Positions 26,802 through 36,077 of a stretch of DNA of 64,000 nucleotides are shown piece by piece. Location of the stretch: NCBI RefSeq assembly GCF_014850975.1, contig NZ_JACXST010000001.1, positions 1 through 64,000 of the forward strand, in the 5' to 3' direction. Below the pieces are notes generated by a model that made no database searches, was not told the origin of the DNA, and saw nothing but the letters and a program-made list of their open reading frames with translations. The number at the start of each line of letters is the position of its first letter. Position 1 is the stretch's first letter. A program made the position numbers and the translations under genes. Origin of the DNA: Methylomonas fluvii (GTDB lineage Bacteria; Pseudomonadota; Gammaproteobacteria; Methylococcales; Methylomonadaceae).

Positions 26802-27350
26802 CTACAGCGTAGGTAATGTCTTGCCGCCTTGTTCGACAATAACGGCTTGCTTGAGCAAATCGCTTGCGGCGGGAAAGTTGTCGTAAAGACTGCCAATGGC
26901 ACGATAGTAATTCATCGTATCAAACGGCACTGAGACTTGTGTTCGGATCAAATCAGCCAGTCTTGACCTGAAATCCGGAGAAACTGTCACCATACGCAGG
27001 CCTTTGATAATTTTAGTATCGGGATCCACCAAGACCAGATTAAAGGGCAAATAAGCATCACCCTCATCAATCGTCTCATCACCTGCTAGATGAATGGTAA
27101 ACGCCAAATCTGACCAATCCAGAAAACCCTCGATTTTGAATAAAAACAAAATGAGTTCGGCTTTTGCGAATAAGGCAAACGAAGTATTCCCATTCAGAAA
27201 GGCTTGGATTTCTCGAGGGGACGCCGAAAAATTAAACGTCAGCAAAGGCGTGCCATTCGCTAGGATTATGCTCATGCCTTCCGCGGGCATGTCATGGTCA
27301 AAGCGTTCACCCACGCATAATTTCAAATACCCCATTTCGTTTATGTTCAT
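26802..27350 (-). CDS. Hypothetical protein
   Basis: A 182-residue soluble protein of unknown family, rich in hydrophobic strands (GMSIILANGTPLLTFNFSA, ILFLFKIEGFLDWSDLAFTI). No signal peptide or catalytic motif. I preferred the ATG at 27350, which leaves no overlap with the upstream gene; a start at 27398 would overlap it by 29 bp. No clear ribosome site is visible for either. It lies 19 bp after the small cysteine-rich protein gene and the two are probably cotranscribed. Confidence 0.55.
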   Translation of the reverse strand: MNINEMGYLKLCVGERFDHDMPAEGMSIILANGTPLLTFNFSASPREIQAFLNGNTSFALFAKAELILFLFKIEGFLDWSDLAFTIHLAGDETIDEGDAYLPFNLVLVDPDTKIIKGLRMVTVSPDFRSRLADLIRTQVSVPFDTMNYYRAIGSLYDNFPAASDLLKQAVIVEQGGKTLPTL

Positions 27351-27369
27351 TAGGCAGAGAGGCTTGCGC

Positions 27370-27603
27370 CTAAGGATACGGGGCAGGCAATGGTTCACCT
27401 AAAAGCCGCACTTTGTCATCAATATCAACGGCAACACAACGATTTGCTTGGATCGCCTCGGCTAAAGTGGATTCGTCCTGGCACAAGTAAACATTCTGTT
27501 CACAGGCTGAACAATAGCGAACGTCCTGATTATCCGTTTGAGTCAACTTGTCCCATTTTTTATCGCATTGTTTGCCAAAAATGCAGTTTCTGATCACGCC
27601 CAC
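27370..27603 (-). CDS. Small cysteine-rich, possibly zinc-binding protein
   Basis: A 77-residue protein with cysteines at C7 and C13, a CSAC pair near residue 31, a further C in VYLCQD and one in ANRCVAV. The spacing suggests a zinc ribbon-like fold. It begins MGVIRNCIFGKQCDKKWDKL. The role is unknown. It precedes the 182-residue hypothetical gene in what looks like a two-gene unit. Confidence 0.55.
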   Translation of the reverse strand: MGVIRNCIFGKQCDKKWDKLTQTDNQDVRYCSACEQNVYLCQDESTLAEAIQANRCVAVDIDDKVRLLGEPLPAPYP

Positions 27604-27644
27604 TTGGAATTCCTTGAAGCAAAAAGTTAGATAGGTCGGCCCAT

Positions 27645-27872
27645 TTAGCCTGTACAGGTTTTTAGCTTGACTGAAAAATCCGCAATGCCGAGTTTGAATA
27701 ACTGTTTGGCTGCCGCGTCCAAGGTTTTAAATTCCTTGGTTTCACGTTTCGTCGTTTCCAGTGGTTGTCCGTTGATGACCACCATGTAACCTTGTGCCAT
27801 TACGGCGTAATGAACTTGGACTTGCTTCACCGCATTGGCATCAAGCAAAACCTTCACCTCGCGCTCAATCAT
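27645..27872 (-). CDS. Small hypothetical protein coupled to HTH regulator
   Basis: A 75-residue alpha/beta protein with no recognised family. Its ATG at 27872 overlaps the stop of the upstream HTH gene (ATGA), and GGAGG lies just before; an in-frame ATG further upstream would run into the HTH gene and is less likely. Because it is coupled to a regulator it may be a regulatory partner. Confidence 0.55.
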   Translation of the reverse strand: MIEREVKVLLDANAVKQVQVHYAVMAQGYMVVINGQPLETTKRETKEFKTLDAAAKQLFKLGIADFSVKLKTCTG

Positions 27873-28138
27873 ACGCCTCCCTTGATCTTCGGTTCGCTGG
27901 GCTGCATGGGTTGTTCCCACGATTCAAATAAATCTTGTTGGTCGACTAATACCAGTAGATCCCCCGGCTTTACCTGCAAATAGCGACACAACTTGGCAAG
28001 CACCTCGCGATCAAAGCTTTTTACCTGATCGTAGTAATAGCGATCTACCGTCGCCCGAGCAATACCTGTTGCGTGACATACGTCGGCGACTTTAAGGCGT
28101 TTGGATCCAAGGATCGTTGATAGTCGACAGGTGATCAT
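27869..28138 (-). CDS. Cro/CI-type helix-turn-helix regulator
   Basis: An 89-residue protein with an N-terminal HTH: MITCRLSTILGSKRLKVADV, then a recognition helix in GIARATVDRYY, and a DREVLAKLCRYLQVKPGDLL segment typical of the HTH_26/Cro-CI family. The short C-terminal tail is proline-rich. The AT-rich upstream stretch (28139-28200, with ATATGACATATGA on the minus strand) may be its own operator. It is one candidate for a regulator acting elsewhere on the plasmid, but no evidence links it to the tra palindromes. Confidence 0.8.
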   Translation of the reverse strand: MITCRLSTILGSKRLKVADVCHATGIARATVDRYYYDQVKSFDREVLAKLCRYLQVKPGDLLVLVDQQDLFESWEQPMQPSEPKIKGGV

Positions 28139-28284
28139 ATGTCATATTGAGTGAATAATTAATCGAAGTCGATGAATTTTTATAATGATAAAGCGAAGGA
28201 AAACTCATGGCAAGGATTTGCATATGAATGGCATTTTACTGGGTGCTCATGACTAGTAGCCTAGCGGGTCACTCCAGGTCAGGA

Positions 28285-29166
28285 TTAACTTTTGTTGCAG
28301 CCGTATGGAATTAACCAGCTGGTGGCTGGCTTGTCATGTTTTGCATAATCCGCAACTGGAAATTGTTCTCCAGTAAGTTTTTCCAGTTCGTCAATCGATA
28401 CCAGAAAGTGATCCAGTTTGCGTTTCGTGGCCTCAGTGGAATTGGGCACTACCCAGGCAATTGCCCGCTCATCTGCGCCAGTGCCCCGTACGATCACTTT
28501 GTAAAAGTAGTCGGGGGTGCGTACGCCATGACTGGAAGTAAAAATATCGTTGCTGGTATCCTGACCCCAGATAACGCCACCAAGGACTAAGAGAGCATCA
28601 ATATCTCGGTAACACTCGATGATTTCCTCCGTAAGCAACCAGGCACCTCGATTCATCTGCGAGGTTTGAGGCAAGATGTTCGCCATATAGTTCGATTGAT
28701 GGATCGCATTGACCGAGTCATCAAGATGATTTGCGGGCACTTGGTGACCACGATCATAGCCATTGCCGTAGGCATGGCTACTGAACTGTTGGCACGCTGC
28801 TGGTGCACCTGGCCCCAACTCAAACTGATCGTAGCGCTTTACATTGCCATTGTCTCGCTGGGCGGTATAGCGAAATCGGATAACGGCTCGTTCTTTGCAA
28901 TCAATCCAAAGGGTGAATCCTTCGTAATCAAGCTTAAGAAGCTCGTTCGACTCCATGCTGGCTTGCACTTGAGCAGGTGGCTGAGCTGTTTGATTGGGTG
29001 GCACGACCGGTTCCACTTTTGCCTTGATGCGATCTTCATGGCAGTGGTATTCACTCGTCTTTCGATGGGTATGGCAACCTTCGGTATTAACCTTACCGGG
29101 GTGAGCATGCGCACCGTTCCAGCATAGAACGATAAAAAATCCAAAGGTAAGGCGTAACGCAAGCAA
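28285..29166 (-). CDS. Secreted DNA/RNA non-specific endonuclease (NucA/Serratia type)
   Basis: A 293-residue exported nuclease. A signal peptide (ending near NGAHA) is followed by a small cysteine/histidine domain (EGCHTHRKTSEYHCHED) and a beta-beta-alpha-metal nuclease domain with the DRGH motif at 138-141 and the metal-binding N172 in QMNRGAW. It would degrade DNA or RNA in the periplasm or outside. The start is TTG at 29166; no ATG or GTG lies upstream in frame. It follows a DUF6794-like gene by 24 bp, also with a TTG start. Confidence 0.82.
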   Translation of the reverse strand: MLALRLTFGFFIVLCWNGAHAHPGKVNTEGCHTHRKTSEYHCHEDRIKAKVEPVVPPNQTAQPPAQVQASMESNELLKLDYEGFTLWIDCKERAVIRFRYTAQRDNGNVKRYDQFELGPGAPAACQQFSSHAYGNGYDRGHQVPANHLDDSVNAIHQSNYMANILPQTSQMNRGAWLLTEEIIECYRDIDALLVLGGVIWGQDTSNDIFTSSHGVRTPDYFYKVIVRGTGADERAIAWVVPNSTEATKRKLDHFLVSIDELEKLTGEQFPVADYAKHDKPATSWLIPYGCNKS

Positions 29167-29190
29167 TCTGTTTATCCGTAAAGTGGTTGT

Positions 29191-29478
29191 TTACTGTAGC
29201 CGTTGCCACAGAGCATGAATAATGAAACGTGCAGCGTCATCAGGACGGGACGTGGCACATTCAAATAGTATTGGATTATCAGGGTTATGAAGGTCGTAGG
29301 CATTTCGAATCGCCAGTCCAAGCCCGACGTGCAGGTCTATCAGGTTGTTCGGATCCATTGCGGCTATTGTCAGCTGGTCTTTCTCTTCCAGAACCAGTAA
29401 CAACCCAGCGACAGCTTGCGCCACTGTAGCGGGTGAATCCAAAACGTCACGGTGTAGTGATGACCAATTATTGCCCAA
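29191..29478 (-). CDS. DUF6794-like small protein
   Basis: A 95-residue protein with the pattern SPATVAQAVAGLLLVLEEKD, DLHVGLGLAIRNAYDLHNP and SRPDDAARFIIHALWQRL, which resembles the DUF6794 family of unknown function. It appears to start with TTG at 29478 (AGG some bases upstream). It is probably cotranscribed with the secreted nuclease gene that follows. It could be an immunity or accessory protein for that nuclease, but this is only a guess from position. Confidence 0.5.
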   Translation of the reverse strand: MGNNWSSLHRDVLDSPATVAQAVAGLLLVLEEKDQLTIAAMDPNNLIDLHVGLGLAIRNAYDLHNPDNPILFECATSRPDDAARFIIHALWQRLQ

Positions 29479-29643
29479 TTTGATAAGCCTTTAAGTAGAG
29501 CAGCAGGTTAGATGAACTAACCCTATATATTAAACAATGTTATCTACAGAATTTGGGGATAACGATTCAGCGGCAGTAAGATTAAGGCTATTGCGTTGCA
29601 GTGTTTTAATCTACTTTGAACAAACCTAGGATTTCTGAACCCC

Positions 29644-30246
29644 ATGTCACCGTCGATTAGTTCGAATTTTTATGCATACCTTTCGCGCTTGAGATGGATT
29701 AAACGCTGGGGACTAAAACGCAACGCCTATGAAGAAAATGTCATGGAGCACAGCTGGGAAGTGGCTGTCATTGCCCATACCTTGGCGCTCATCAAAAACC
29801 GGTACTTTGAAGGTGAAGTTGATGCCAATGCCGTGGCAACCGCAGCCCTTTACCATGACATCACTGAAGTCATTACCGGTGATATGCCCACGCCCATCAA
29901 ATACCATTCATCAGCAATTCTCGGTGCCTACAAGAAAATCGAGCAGCAAGCGGAACAAGAGTTATTGAATCTACTGCCTGAAGCATTACAAGCCGATTTC
30001 CGGGCTTTGATCGATCACCAGCAAATGTCTGAAGCTCATCAGAAAATCATCAAAGCGGCCGACAAGATATCCGCCTACCTGAAATGCCAGGCCGAATTGA
30101 AAGCCGGCAATGCTGAATTTGAAATAGCTGCCGAACAACTCGAACGGGATATTGAAGCAATGGATCAGCCTGAGGTCAGATTTTTTATGCTGTCCTTCGC
30201 GCCCAACTGCGGACTGACGCTCGATGACTTGATGAAAAAACGCTAG
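29644..30246 (+). CDS. yfbR: 5'-deoxynucleotidase, YfbR-like
   Basis: A 200-residue HD-domain protein closely resembling E. coli YfbR, which removes phosphate from deoxynucleoside 5'-monophosphates. H36 (MEHSWEVA), the HD pair at 71-72 ([11 protein letters not shown]) and the PTPIKY loop are all present, with a [12 protein letters not shown] metal-binding segment. Length equals the family. It is followed 17 bp later by the RecD2-like helicase gene, so nucleotide pool control and DNA repair may be coexpressed. A plasmid-borne copy may serve in defence by altering dNTP pools; inference. Confidence 0.9.
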   Translation: MSPSISSNFYAYLSRLRWIKRWGLKRNAYEENVMEHSWEVAVIAHTLALIKNRYFEGEVDANAVATAALYHDITEVITGDMPTPIKYHSSAILGAYKKIEQQAEQELLNLLPEALQADFRALIDHQQMSEAHQKIIKAADKISAYLKCQAELKAGNAEFEIAAEQLERDIEAMDQPEVRFFMLSFAPNCGLTLDDLMKKR

Positions 30247-30262
30247 AGATAGCTTACTGAGC

Positions 30263-32461
30263 ATGGATTTCCAACCCAGCCCGTCACATTCTGCCGACAA
30301 CCCCGTTGAAACACTACACGGTTCGATTGAGCGCGTAACGTTCCATAGCGAGGCCTCGGGATTTTGCGTGTTGCGGGTCAAGGTCAAGGGTTATCGGGAA
30401 TTGATTACCGTGATCGGTTCGGCCGCCAGTGTCACTGCGGGTGAATATATCGAATGCCTGGGTTGCTGGGTCAATGATCGCCAACATGGCCAGCAATTCA
30501 AAACCATTTCATTAAAAATCGTGCCGCCGACCACTTTGGATGGCATCGAAAAATACCTGGGATCCGGCATGGTCAAAGGCATCGGTCCCCATTTTGCCAA
30601 GAAGCTGGTCAAAGCCTTCGGTGAACGGGTGTTCGATGTGATTGAGCAAACACCCGAGCGTCTGTTGGAATTACCAGGAATTGGTAAGAAACGCCAGGAA
30701 CGAGTGACCGGCGCCTGGGCAGAACAGAAAGTGATTCGGAATATCATGGTCTTTCTGCAATCGCACGGTGTCGGCACTTCGCGATCGGTGCGAATTTACA
30801 AAACCTACGGTGATCAGGCCATAGAGAAAGTGCGCGAAAATCCTTATCGCCTGGCACTGGACATTCACGGTATCGGCTTTAAAACCGCCGATACTCTGGC
30901 GCAGAAGCTGGGCATCGGCCCGCAATCCCTGCTGCGAGCGCAAGCGGGTGTCCGACATGTTTTGCAGGAATGGTCTGGCGAAGGCCACTGCGCTGCTATT
31001 CGTAGCAATCTGTGCGAAATGGCGGCGAAACTACTGGAAATTCCAATGCCGATCATCGACCAAGCGATCGCGGCGGAATTAACCGAGGGCAATTTGATCG
31101 CCGAAATCGATGGCAGCGACGAATTCATTTTCCTGACGCCTTTGCATCGCGCTGAAATAGGCTGTGCCGCCCACCTGAATCGATTAAATCAAGGCGATGC
31201 ACCCTGGGGTGTGATTGATGCCGATAAAGCCATACCCTGGGTGGAAGAGCAAACCGGCATGAGCTTGTCGCAGTCGCAAGCGGCCGCCGTTCGATTGGTA
31301 CTCCAGCATAAAGTCTCGGTGATCACTGGCGGTCCCGGTGTCGGTAAAACCACGCTGGTCAACAGTCTGCTCAAGATTCTCAAAGCCAAACGGGTGCGAA
31401 TCGGTTTGTGCGCGCCGACAGGGCGAGCGGCAAAACGCTTAACTGAATCGACTGGTATGGAAGCAAAAACGGTGCATCGACTACTGGAGTTCGATCCGAC
31501 GCAGTTCGCATTTAAGCATAATGACGAGAACCCGCTAGACCTCGATTGCTTGGTGATTGATGAGTCGTCGATGATGGACGTGGTATTGATGAATCAGCTG
31601 TTAAAGGCCATACCGACCGAGGCCGCGGTTTTAATTGTCGGTGATGTTGATCAATTACCCTCGGTCGGACCCGGATCTGTGCTGGCTGACATCATCGAAT
31701 CCGGGCAAATTGCCACCGTACGTCTGACCGAAATTTTCCGCCAGGCCAGTACTTCCAAAATCATCACTAATGCTCACCGGATTAACCACGGGCAAATGCC
31801 GACGGTGGATAAGACTGAAGCTCTTAGCGATTTTTATTGCCTGTACGCCGAAACACCTGAGGAGATTTTCGCTAAATTGATGCAAGTCGTCCTCGAACGG
31901 ATTCCGCAGCGCTTCCACTTTCATCCGGTCAACGACGTGCAAATTCTGACGCCCATGAATCGTGGCGGCCTGGGAGCGCGATCGCTGAACGTCGAATTGC
32001 AAGCACGCTTAAACGGACACAGCGAACCGAAGATTACCCGTTTCGGTAATACCTATGCGCCGGGTGATAAGGTCATTCAGCGGATCAACAACTACGATAA
32101 GGAAGTCTTCAATGGCGACATTGGCGTGATCAAAGCCATCGATCTTGAGGACAGCCAGGTCAAGATCTTATTCGACGATAGGGAGATCGACTACGAATTC
32201 AGCGATCTGGACGAAATTACGCTGGCTTATGCCACCAGTGTGCACAAATCGCAAGGCTCGGAATATCCGGTGGTTGTCATTCCATTGGCCATGCAGCATT
32301 TTATGCTGCTGGAACGCAATCTGCTGTATACCGGCGTCACGCGAGGCAAACAATTGGTCGTGGTGATTGCCCAGCCCAAAGCGCTGGCGATGGCTGTCAA
32401 GAATCAGCAATCGCAGCGCAGGATCACTCATTTGGCGGCTAGGTTGAACGAAAATACGTGA
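30263..32461 (+). CDS. recD2: RecD2-like SF1B DNA helicase
   Basis: A 732-residue 5'-3' helicase of the RecD2 type (not the RecBCD subunit). The N-terminal OB-like and HhH regions ([33 protein letters not shown]) precede the motor: Walker [10 protein letters not shown] near residue 356, Walker [11 protein letters not shown] near 431, [12 protein letters not shown], and motif [18 protein letters not shown]. RecD2 proteins unwind recombination and repair intermediates. It follows the YfbR-like gene and converges on the SLATT gene. Confidence 0.92.
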   Translation: MDFQPSPSHSADNPVETLHGSIERVTFHSEASGFCVLRVKVKGYRELITVIGSAASVTAGEYIECLGCWVNDRQHGQQFKTISLKIVPPTTLDGIEKYLGSGMVKGIGPHFAKKLVKAFGERVFDVIEQTPERLLELPGIGKKRQERVTGAWAEQKVIRNIMVFLQSHGVGTSRSVRIYKTYGDQAIEKVRENPYRLALDIHGIGFKTADTLAQKLGIGPQSLLRAQAGVRHVLQEWSGEGHCAAIRSNLCEMAAKLLEIPMPIIDQAIAAELTEGNLIAEIDGSDEFIFLTPLHRAEIGCAAHLNRLNQGDAPWGVIDADKAIPWVEEQTGMSLSQSQAAAVRLVLQHKVSVITGGPGVGKTTLVNSLLKILKAKRVRIGLCAPTGRAAKRLTESTGMEAKTVHRLLEFDPTQFAFKHNDENPLDLDCLVIDESSMMDVVLMNQLLKAIPTEAAVLIVGDVDQLPSVGPGSVLADIIESGQIATVRLTEIFRQASTSKIITNAHRINHGQMPTVDKTEALSDFYCLYAETPEEIFAKLMQVVLERIPQRFHFHPVNDVQILTPMNRGGLGARSLNVELQARLNGHSEPKITRFGNTYAPGDKVIQRINNYDKEVFNGDIGVIKAIDLEDSQVKILFDDREIDYEFSDLDEITLAYATSVHKSQGSEYPVVVIPLAMQHFMLLERNLLYTGVTRGKQLVVVIAQPKALAMAVKNQQSQRRITHLAARLNENT

Positions 32462-32641
32462 CTATTGTTACGCTGTACTTGTCGAGATCGGCCACTCGCT
32501 GTCGGTCAACTTGTATTTTCGAACGGCTGCTTCCAGAAAATTATGCTCGTTCAACTTTGAGTCATGGCAAATGATGATGATCTAACGAACAGCACCAATC
32601 GCGAACGTTGCGGCGCACGTTGTTAACCGCATCCTACCGGG

Positions 32642-33091
32642 CTAAGCAGGGTCTTTTCTGAAGCTTGTCCATTCTAAGTTCGTTTCAGCTAGTATGGATT
32701 GAAGTTTGTTGAATATTTTTATCAGTTGCTCTTCGGTTATTTCTGAACTCTTTGACAAAAAGTCTAGCTCTGCTTTTAATGCATATAGTTGAACAGTTGT
32801 TTGTGTGTATCTTATCCACAATGCTCTGTAATTAAAAAATAATTCAATAGTATTTATCGCCGTTATTATTGAAGAGAAAATTAATGCAATATTCTTTATT
32901 AGGTCGCCATAAATACTATCTACTTGCAATCCAAGGGCAATAGTTGTCATCGCACCAAGTAGAATTACAAATATTTTAATATGTGTAGCCTTTCTTTTAT
33001 TCTCTTGTCTTCGCATCCTAAAGCTTGAAATTTGAGAGTCAATAGAATTATATAAATATTCAATTCTATCCTGATTAGCTTGATTCTGCAC
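32642..33091 (-). CDS. SLATT-domain membrane protein
   Basis: A 149-residue protein with two transmembrane helices (about 37-55, THIKIFVILLGAMTT; 65-86, LIKNIALIFSSIITAIN) followed by a cytoplasmic helix, the layout of SLATT/DUF4231 proteins. SLATT proteins are predicted membrane effectors that work with nucleotide-second-messenger enzymes in phage defence. It begins with GTG at 33091, with GAGG upstream. It is the last gene of a minus-strand cassette after the RelA-like synthetase and the NA37-like gene, 49 bp after the former. Confidence 0.7.
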   Translation of the reverse strand: MQNQANQDRIEYLYNSIDSQISSFRMRRQENKRKATHIKIFVILLGAMTTIALGLQVDSIYGDLIKNIALIFSSIITAINTIELFFNYRALWIRYTQTTVQLYALKAELDFLSKSSEITEEQLIKIFNKLQSILAETNLEWTSFRKDPA

Positions 33092-33140
33092 GCCCAGGCC
33101 TCATTTTATTTGTATCTTTTAAGCAAGATAGTTATAGATA

Positions 33141-34136
33141 TTATGTATGAGTAGGCTTGCAATCAAGATCGCTAAAAATAATATCCAACTCCCTCCAATA
33201 TCCTGGTAATGGCCAGCATTTATGCACTTTATCGGGCCCAGCCTTATCTATTAACCAATAAATAAAAACAGAAACCGGCTGAGCAAAGAAAGGATAGGAT
33301 GAAGCCCTACTTTCTATTTTTTTTGGTATATACTTCTTTGTTTCAAGAAACTCGCTTATTTTATCAGAAATACCGTATTCCACATATCCTCTAAACTCAT
33401 CTAAAACAGCATAGTTTGTCTTGATATCCAATTTAATTAAATTTTGACCAATTTTTTCCGTATATATAGCCGTCAAATCAGACAAAAAATCATTTCTTGG
33501 CTTATTAGTATCATACAGCAACTGCATTGTGCTACAAAACAAATCATCCGTTGTTTCCATTAAAGCCATGCTCTTAGCTACTTGACGCTCCGCTTTTGCA
33601 GGAACGGGTCCTACTGGCTTATAAAGGCTGTCATGGACTAACTCAGCATAGGCATGTTGCAGTAATGTACGAATTTGCACTTCACAACACATATCCTTGG
33701 TAATTACAAAGCCGTCTATATTCAAATCAGCGACAGGTCTAACTTCAAAGTGCTGTGACTGGTAATCGAATAGTTTAGGGTTTTTGTCGATCTCGTCTTG
33801 ATAGTCTTTAGATGCTACCGCGATCCAAGCTTCTTCTGAACTAATAATATTGCCGATCATCTCAATGTTATCCGATAATAAGACTACAAAACGAACTCCA
33901 ACAATATCAGTGACCTGCCTGACCGGATCGTCATATTGCTTCCGACCAATCTTCCCTAATGCCGAATCAATATCTTTTATTCTAGGTAAAGGTGGAATCT
34001 TAATAAAAAGAGGCGTAGGCTCATAACCTAGGCTAACCCTCAGCTTTCCTACTATTTGATCAATAACATATTCCCCCCACCGCAGAAAAATTTCGCGGCT
34101 TTCCTCAAGATATTTTTTGAAATCATCGGGAGTCAT
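33141..34136 (-). CDS. RelA/SpoT-type nucleotidyltransferase
   Basis: A 331-residue protein whose residues ~45-170 form a RelA/SpoT synthetase domain: a charged substrate loop (PRIKDIDSAL...RKQY), the RQVTDIVGVRF segment, the YQSQHF motif (125-130), and CEVQIRTLLQHAYAELVH (E152, Q154, R156, H161, H168). It lacks an HD hydrolase domain and TGS, so it is a small synthetase with a C-terminal extension of unknown fold. It may make (p)ppGpp, a related alarmone, or another nucleotide signal. The ATG at 34136 overlaps the NA37-like stop (TGATG); GTG at 34139 is an alternative. It lies between the NA37-like and SLATT genes. Confidence 0.82.
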   Translation of the reverse strand: MTPDDFKKYLEESREIFLRWGEYVIDQIVGKLRVSLGYEPTPLFIKIPPLPRIKDIDSALGKIGRKQYDDPVRQVTDIVGVRFVVLLSDNIEMIGNIISSEEAWIAVASKDYQDEIDKNPKLFDYQSQHFEVRPVADLNIDGFVITKDMCCEVQIRTLLQHAYAELVHDSLYKPVGPVPAKAERQVAKSMALMETTDDLFCSTMQLLYDTNKPRNDFLSDLTAIYTEKIGQNLIKLDIKTNYAVLDEFRGYVEYGISDKISEFLETKKYIPKKIESRASSYPFFAQPVSVFIYWLIDKAGPDKVHKCWPLPGYWRELDIIFSDLDCKPTHT

Positions 34137-35236
34137 CACTGCTGACCCTGGAACCGACCTTTAATCTTAACTACAGTAACGCCTTGTTCATCGGTTGGTT
34201 CAATATTAAGAAATTTACCTACATTTTCTGGTGGCGTGGAAATCCATATATCGTTGTTGAATAAATATTTGCGTCTTCTCTTTAGTTTGGCGTGAATATA
34301 ATCAGTGTCTTTACTTATTGCATTTTGTGGAAAACCTTTAAGTTGCATGAAGCCATCATAGGATTTGCGATCTTCATCTTTAAAATGCTTCTTCCCAAAT
34401 TCAGCGGTACTTATGATTGCTTCCTGGCTTCTCAGTTCAGCACGTAGAGCCTCATGATGTTCAAGTTTTTCTTCATCTGAAACTCTTAATGTGTTAATGA
34501 AAGTACGTGTATACTCAAAAAAATCTTGAGTTAGTTTCTTCGATGACTTCTGAATATCCATTCCTAAAAAACTGCTGTAAAAGTATGCAGCAGCAGGTCG
34601 AGTTTCAGTAGCAGTCATCAAATGATCAAACAAGAAAGCCCTATAATTTCCTGCCTGATAGCCATCTAAATCAGGTGGATTGCTAATAATTTCTGTTAGC
34701 AAGCCAATCTTATAGAATCGTTGGGCATCGGTTAGGAGTAGCTCTGAAATGTATTCCATACCCACATAATCATCCTGTTCATCTGCCTTAAAGCCATCTT
34801 GTGGTTCAGCTTTAATTGTCGCCACAAAAGGAGTTGAATCATTACCAACTCGCCCTGCAATAATAGCCAATAGTCCGCCCGGTGCTGTTGTACCAGACAA
34901 TGCTTTATTAAACCCATTAGCTAAGTCTTTCGATAATGCGATAAATCCAGAGTCATCAGAATGAAGCATAGTTGCAGCAGTTTGAAAAAAACTACCGGTG
35001 TTTACCTCATTAATCGACATTTCGATCCCATGAGATTTATTACCAAGCGCTTTGGTAACCCGCATCTGCAAAGCATCCGATGCATCCTGCTCAAGTCTGA
35101 TTAGTTTGTTACTAGTTCTAGGAATTACTAATTGTTTATCGGATGTGCGAGGAAAAATGCGGTGAATAATAATCCGCTCAATCATCAATCCTTCAAACTT
35201 GAATTGAGTAATTGGTTGTATTGCAGGTACAGACAT
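34136..35236 (-). CDS. NA37/NdpA-like nucleoid-associated protein
   Basis: A 366-residue protein resembling the nucleoid-associated NdpA/YejK (NA37) family: an opening strand MIERIIIHRI, a middle block LLAIIAGRVGNDSTPFVATI, a helix AAAYFYSSFLGMDI and a C-terminal DDDRK-like region with IWISTPPENV. Identity to the family is modest, so I call it NA37-like. The ATG at 35236 has AAGGAGAGG directly upstream; a longer frame from 35260 is less likely. It begins the three-gene cassette with a RelA-type synthetase and a SLATT protein and may be its DNA-binding sensor; that is inference. Confidence 0.65.
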   Translation of the reverse strand: MSVPAIQPITQFKFEGLMIERIIIHRIFPRTSDKQLVIPRTSNKLIRLEQDASDALQMRVTKALGNKSHGIEMSINEVNTGSFFQTAATMLHSDDSGFIALSKDLANGFNKALSGTTAPGGLLAIIAGRVGNDSTPFVATIKAEPQDGFKADEQDDYVGMEYISELLLTDAQRFYKIGLLTEIISNPPDLDGYQAGNYRAFLFDHLMTATETRPAAAYFYSSFLGMDIQKSSKKLTQDFFEYTRTFINTLRVSDEEKLEHHEALRAELRSQEAIISTAEFGKKHFKDEDRKSYDGFMQLKGFPQNAISKDTDYIHAKLKRRRKYLFNNDIWISTPPENVGKFLNIEPTDEQGVTVVKIKGRFQGQQ

Positions 35237-35660
35237 AAACCTCTCCTTGGGAAACACCAAATTTTTGATGAGATCAATTTAATAACAATAGACAGATTGC
35301 TAATAACAATGCTGCCAAAAAAAACCGTAAGCTCGGATGCGGTGAGGTACAAACCGCATCATTCGCGTTATTCTCTAGCCGTTAACTTCGATAAATCGAT
35401 GTCAACACCCCAATTTTCAGGATACACACCCTGTTTCACATGACCATGAAAACTTGAATAGCCCGCTCCGGTTAGCAATAACGTAATCGGAGAAATGTTA
35501 GCTTCGAAATATGCGATTACAGATTACGCAAGCTAATCGCACCTAAATTTTGAAGGACAGCTTATTTGCCATTTGCTGTCATTGCAATTTCAATTTTCTT
35601 TGACGGCAATGGGTCGGTAGCGTCGAACAGATCATTAACAACAATTTCACCAAACCAGCG
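35237..35660. other. Non-coding stretch before the NA37/RelA/SLATT cassette
   Basis: No convincing gene. It contains an 8-bp stem GATGCGGT/ACCGCATC at 35336-35360 and an A8 run at 35317-35324. On the minus strand the T tract comes 11 bases after the stem, too far for a standard terminator. The AT-rich part near 35260-35310 probably holds the cassette promoter. Confidence 0.35.
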
Positions 35661-35969
35661 TCATTTTTTTAGTGTTTGCCGTTTTTGAAGTAATGCGTCT
35701 CGCTGTTCTGCCCAAAAAATGCTGGCGTCATGCTCCGATATATTTCCATCTACTGCCAATTGGCAAAGCCCAATGAAATAGGCATTGAGTTTGATGATTC
35801 CTTCGTCTTTGGGGTATTGACTCAAAAGGTTTTTATGTTTTTTTCGAGCATCGTCATTGCAAAACTCATTGGGGAGTGGTGCGAAATCGATATTGTCACC
35901 GCCTCCAATCGCTGCTGTGGCGGATTCGGCCAGGATTATTAGCAAACAGAAAATTACCCATTTCGTCAC
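35661..35969 (-). CDS. Small secreted hypothetical protein
   Basis: A 102-residue protein with a clear signal peptide (MTKWVIFCLLIILAESATA) and a helical, charged mature part with two cysteines (NEFCNDD and IGLCQL), perhaps a disulphide. No family recognised. It stands alone on the minus strand between the defence cassette and the YedK-like gene. Confidence 0.55.
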   Translation of the reverse strand: MTKWVIFCLLIILAESATAAIGGGDNIDFAPLPNEFCNDDARKKHKNLLSQYPKDEGIIKLNAYFIGLCQLAVDGNISEHDASIFWAEQRDALLQKRQTLKK

Positions 35970-36077
35970 GGACCACTCCTCGGATCAAATTGTCAGTTCA
36001 TTCTGTATTGAAACGATAGCAGCATAGTCTCTGTTAAAGCAAAATCTGTCATATCTTGAAAAGTGGCTCATTTTTTT

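Noticed and set aside
33141-34136. CBASS-type CD-NTase
   Set aside because: Motifs match RelA/SpoT synthetases (YQSQHF, EVQIRT), not the GS...DxD pattern of CD-NTases.
35336-35360. 8-bp stem with an A8 run nearby as terminator
   Set aside because: On the minus strand the T tract starts 11 bases after the stem, too far for intrinsic termination.
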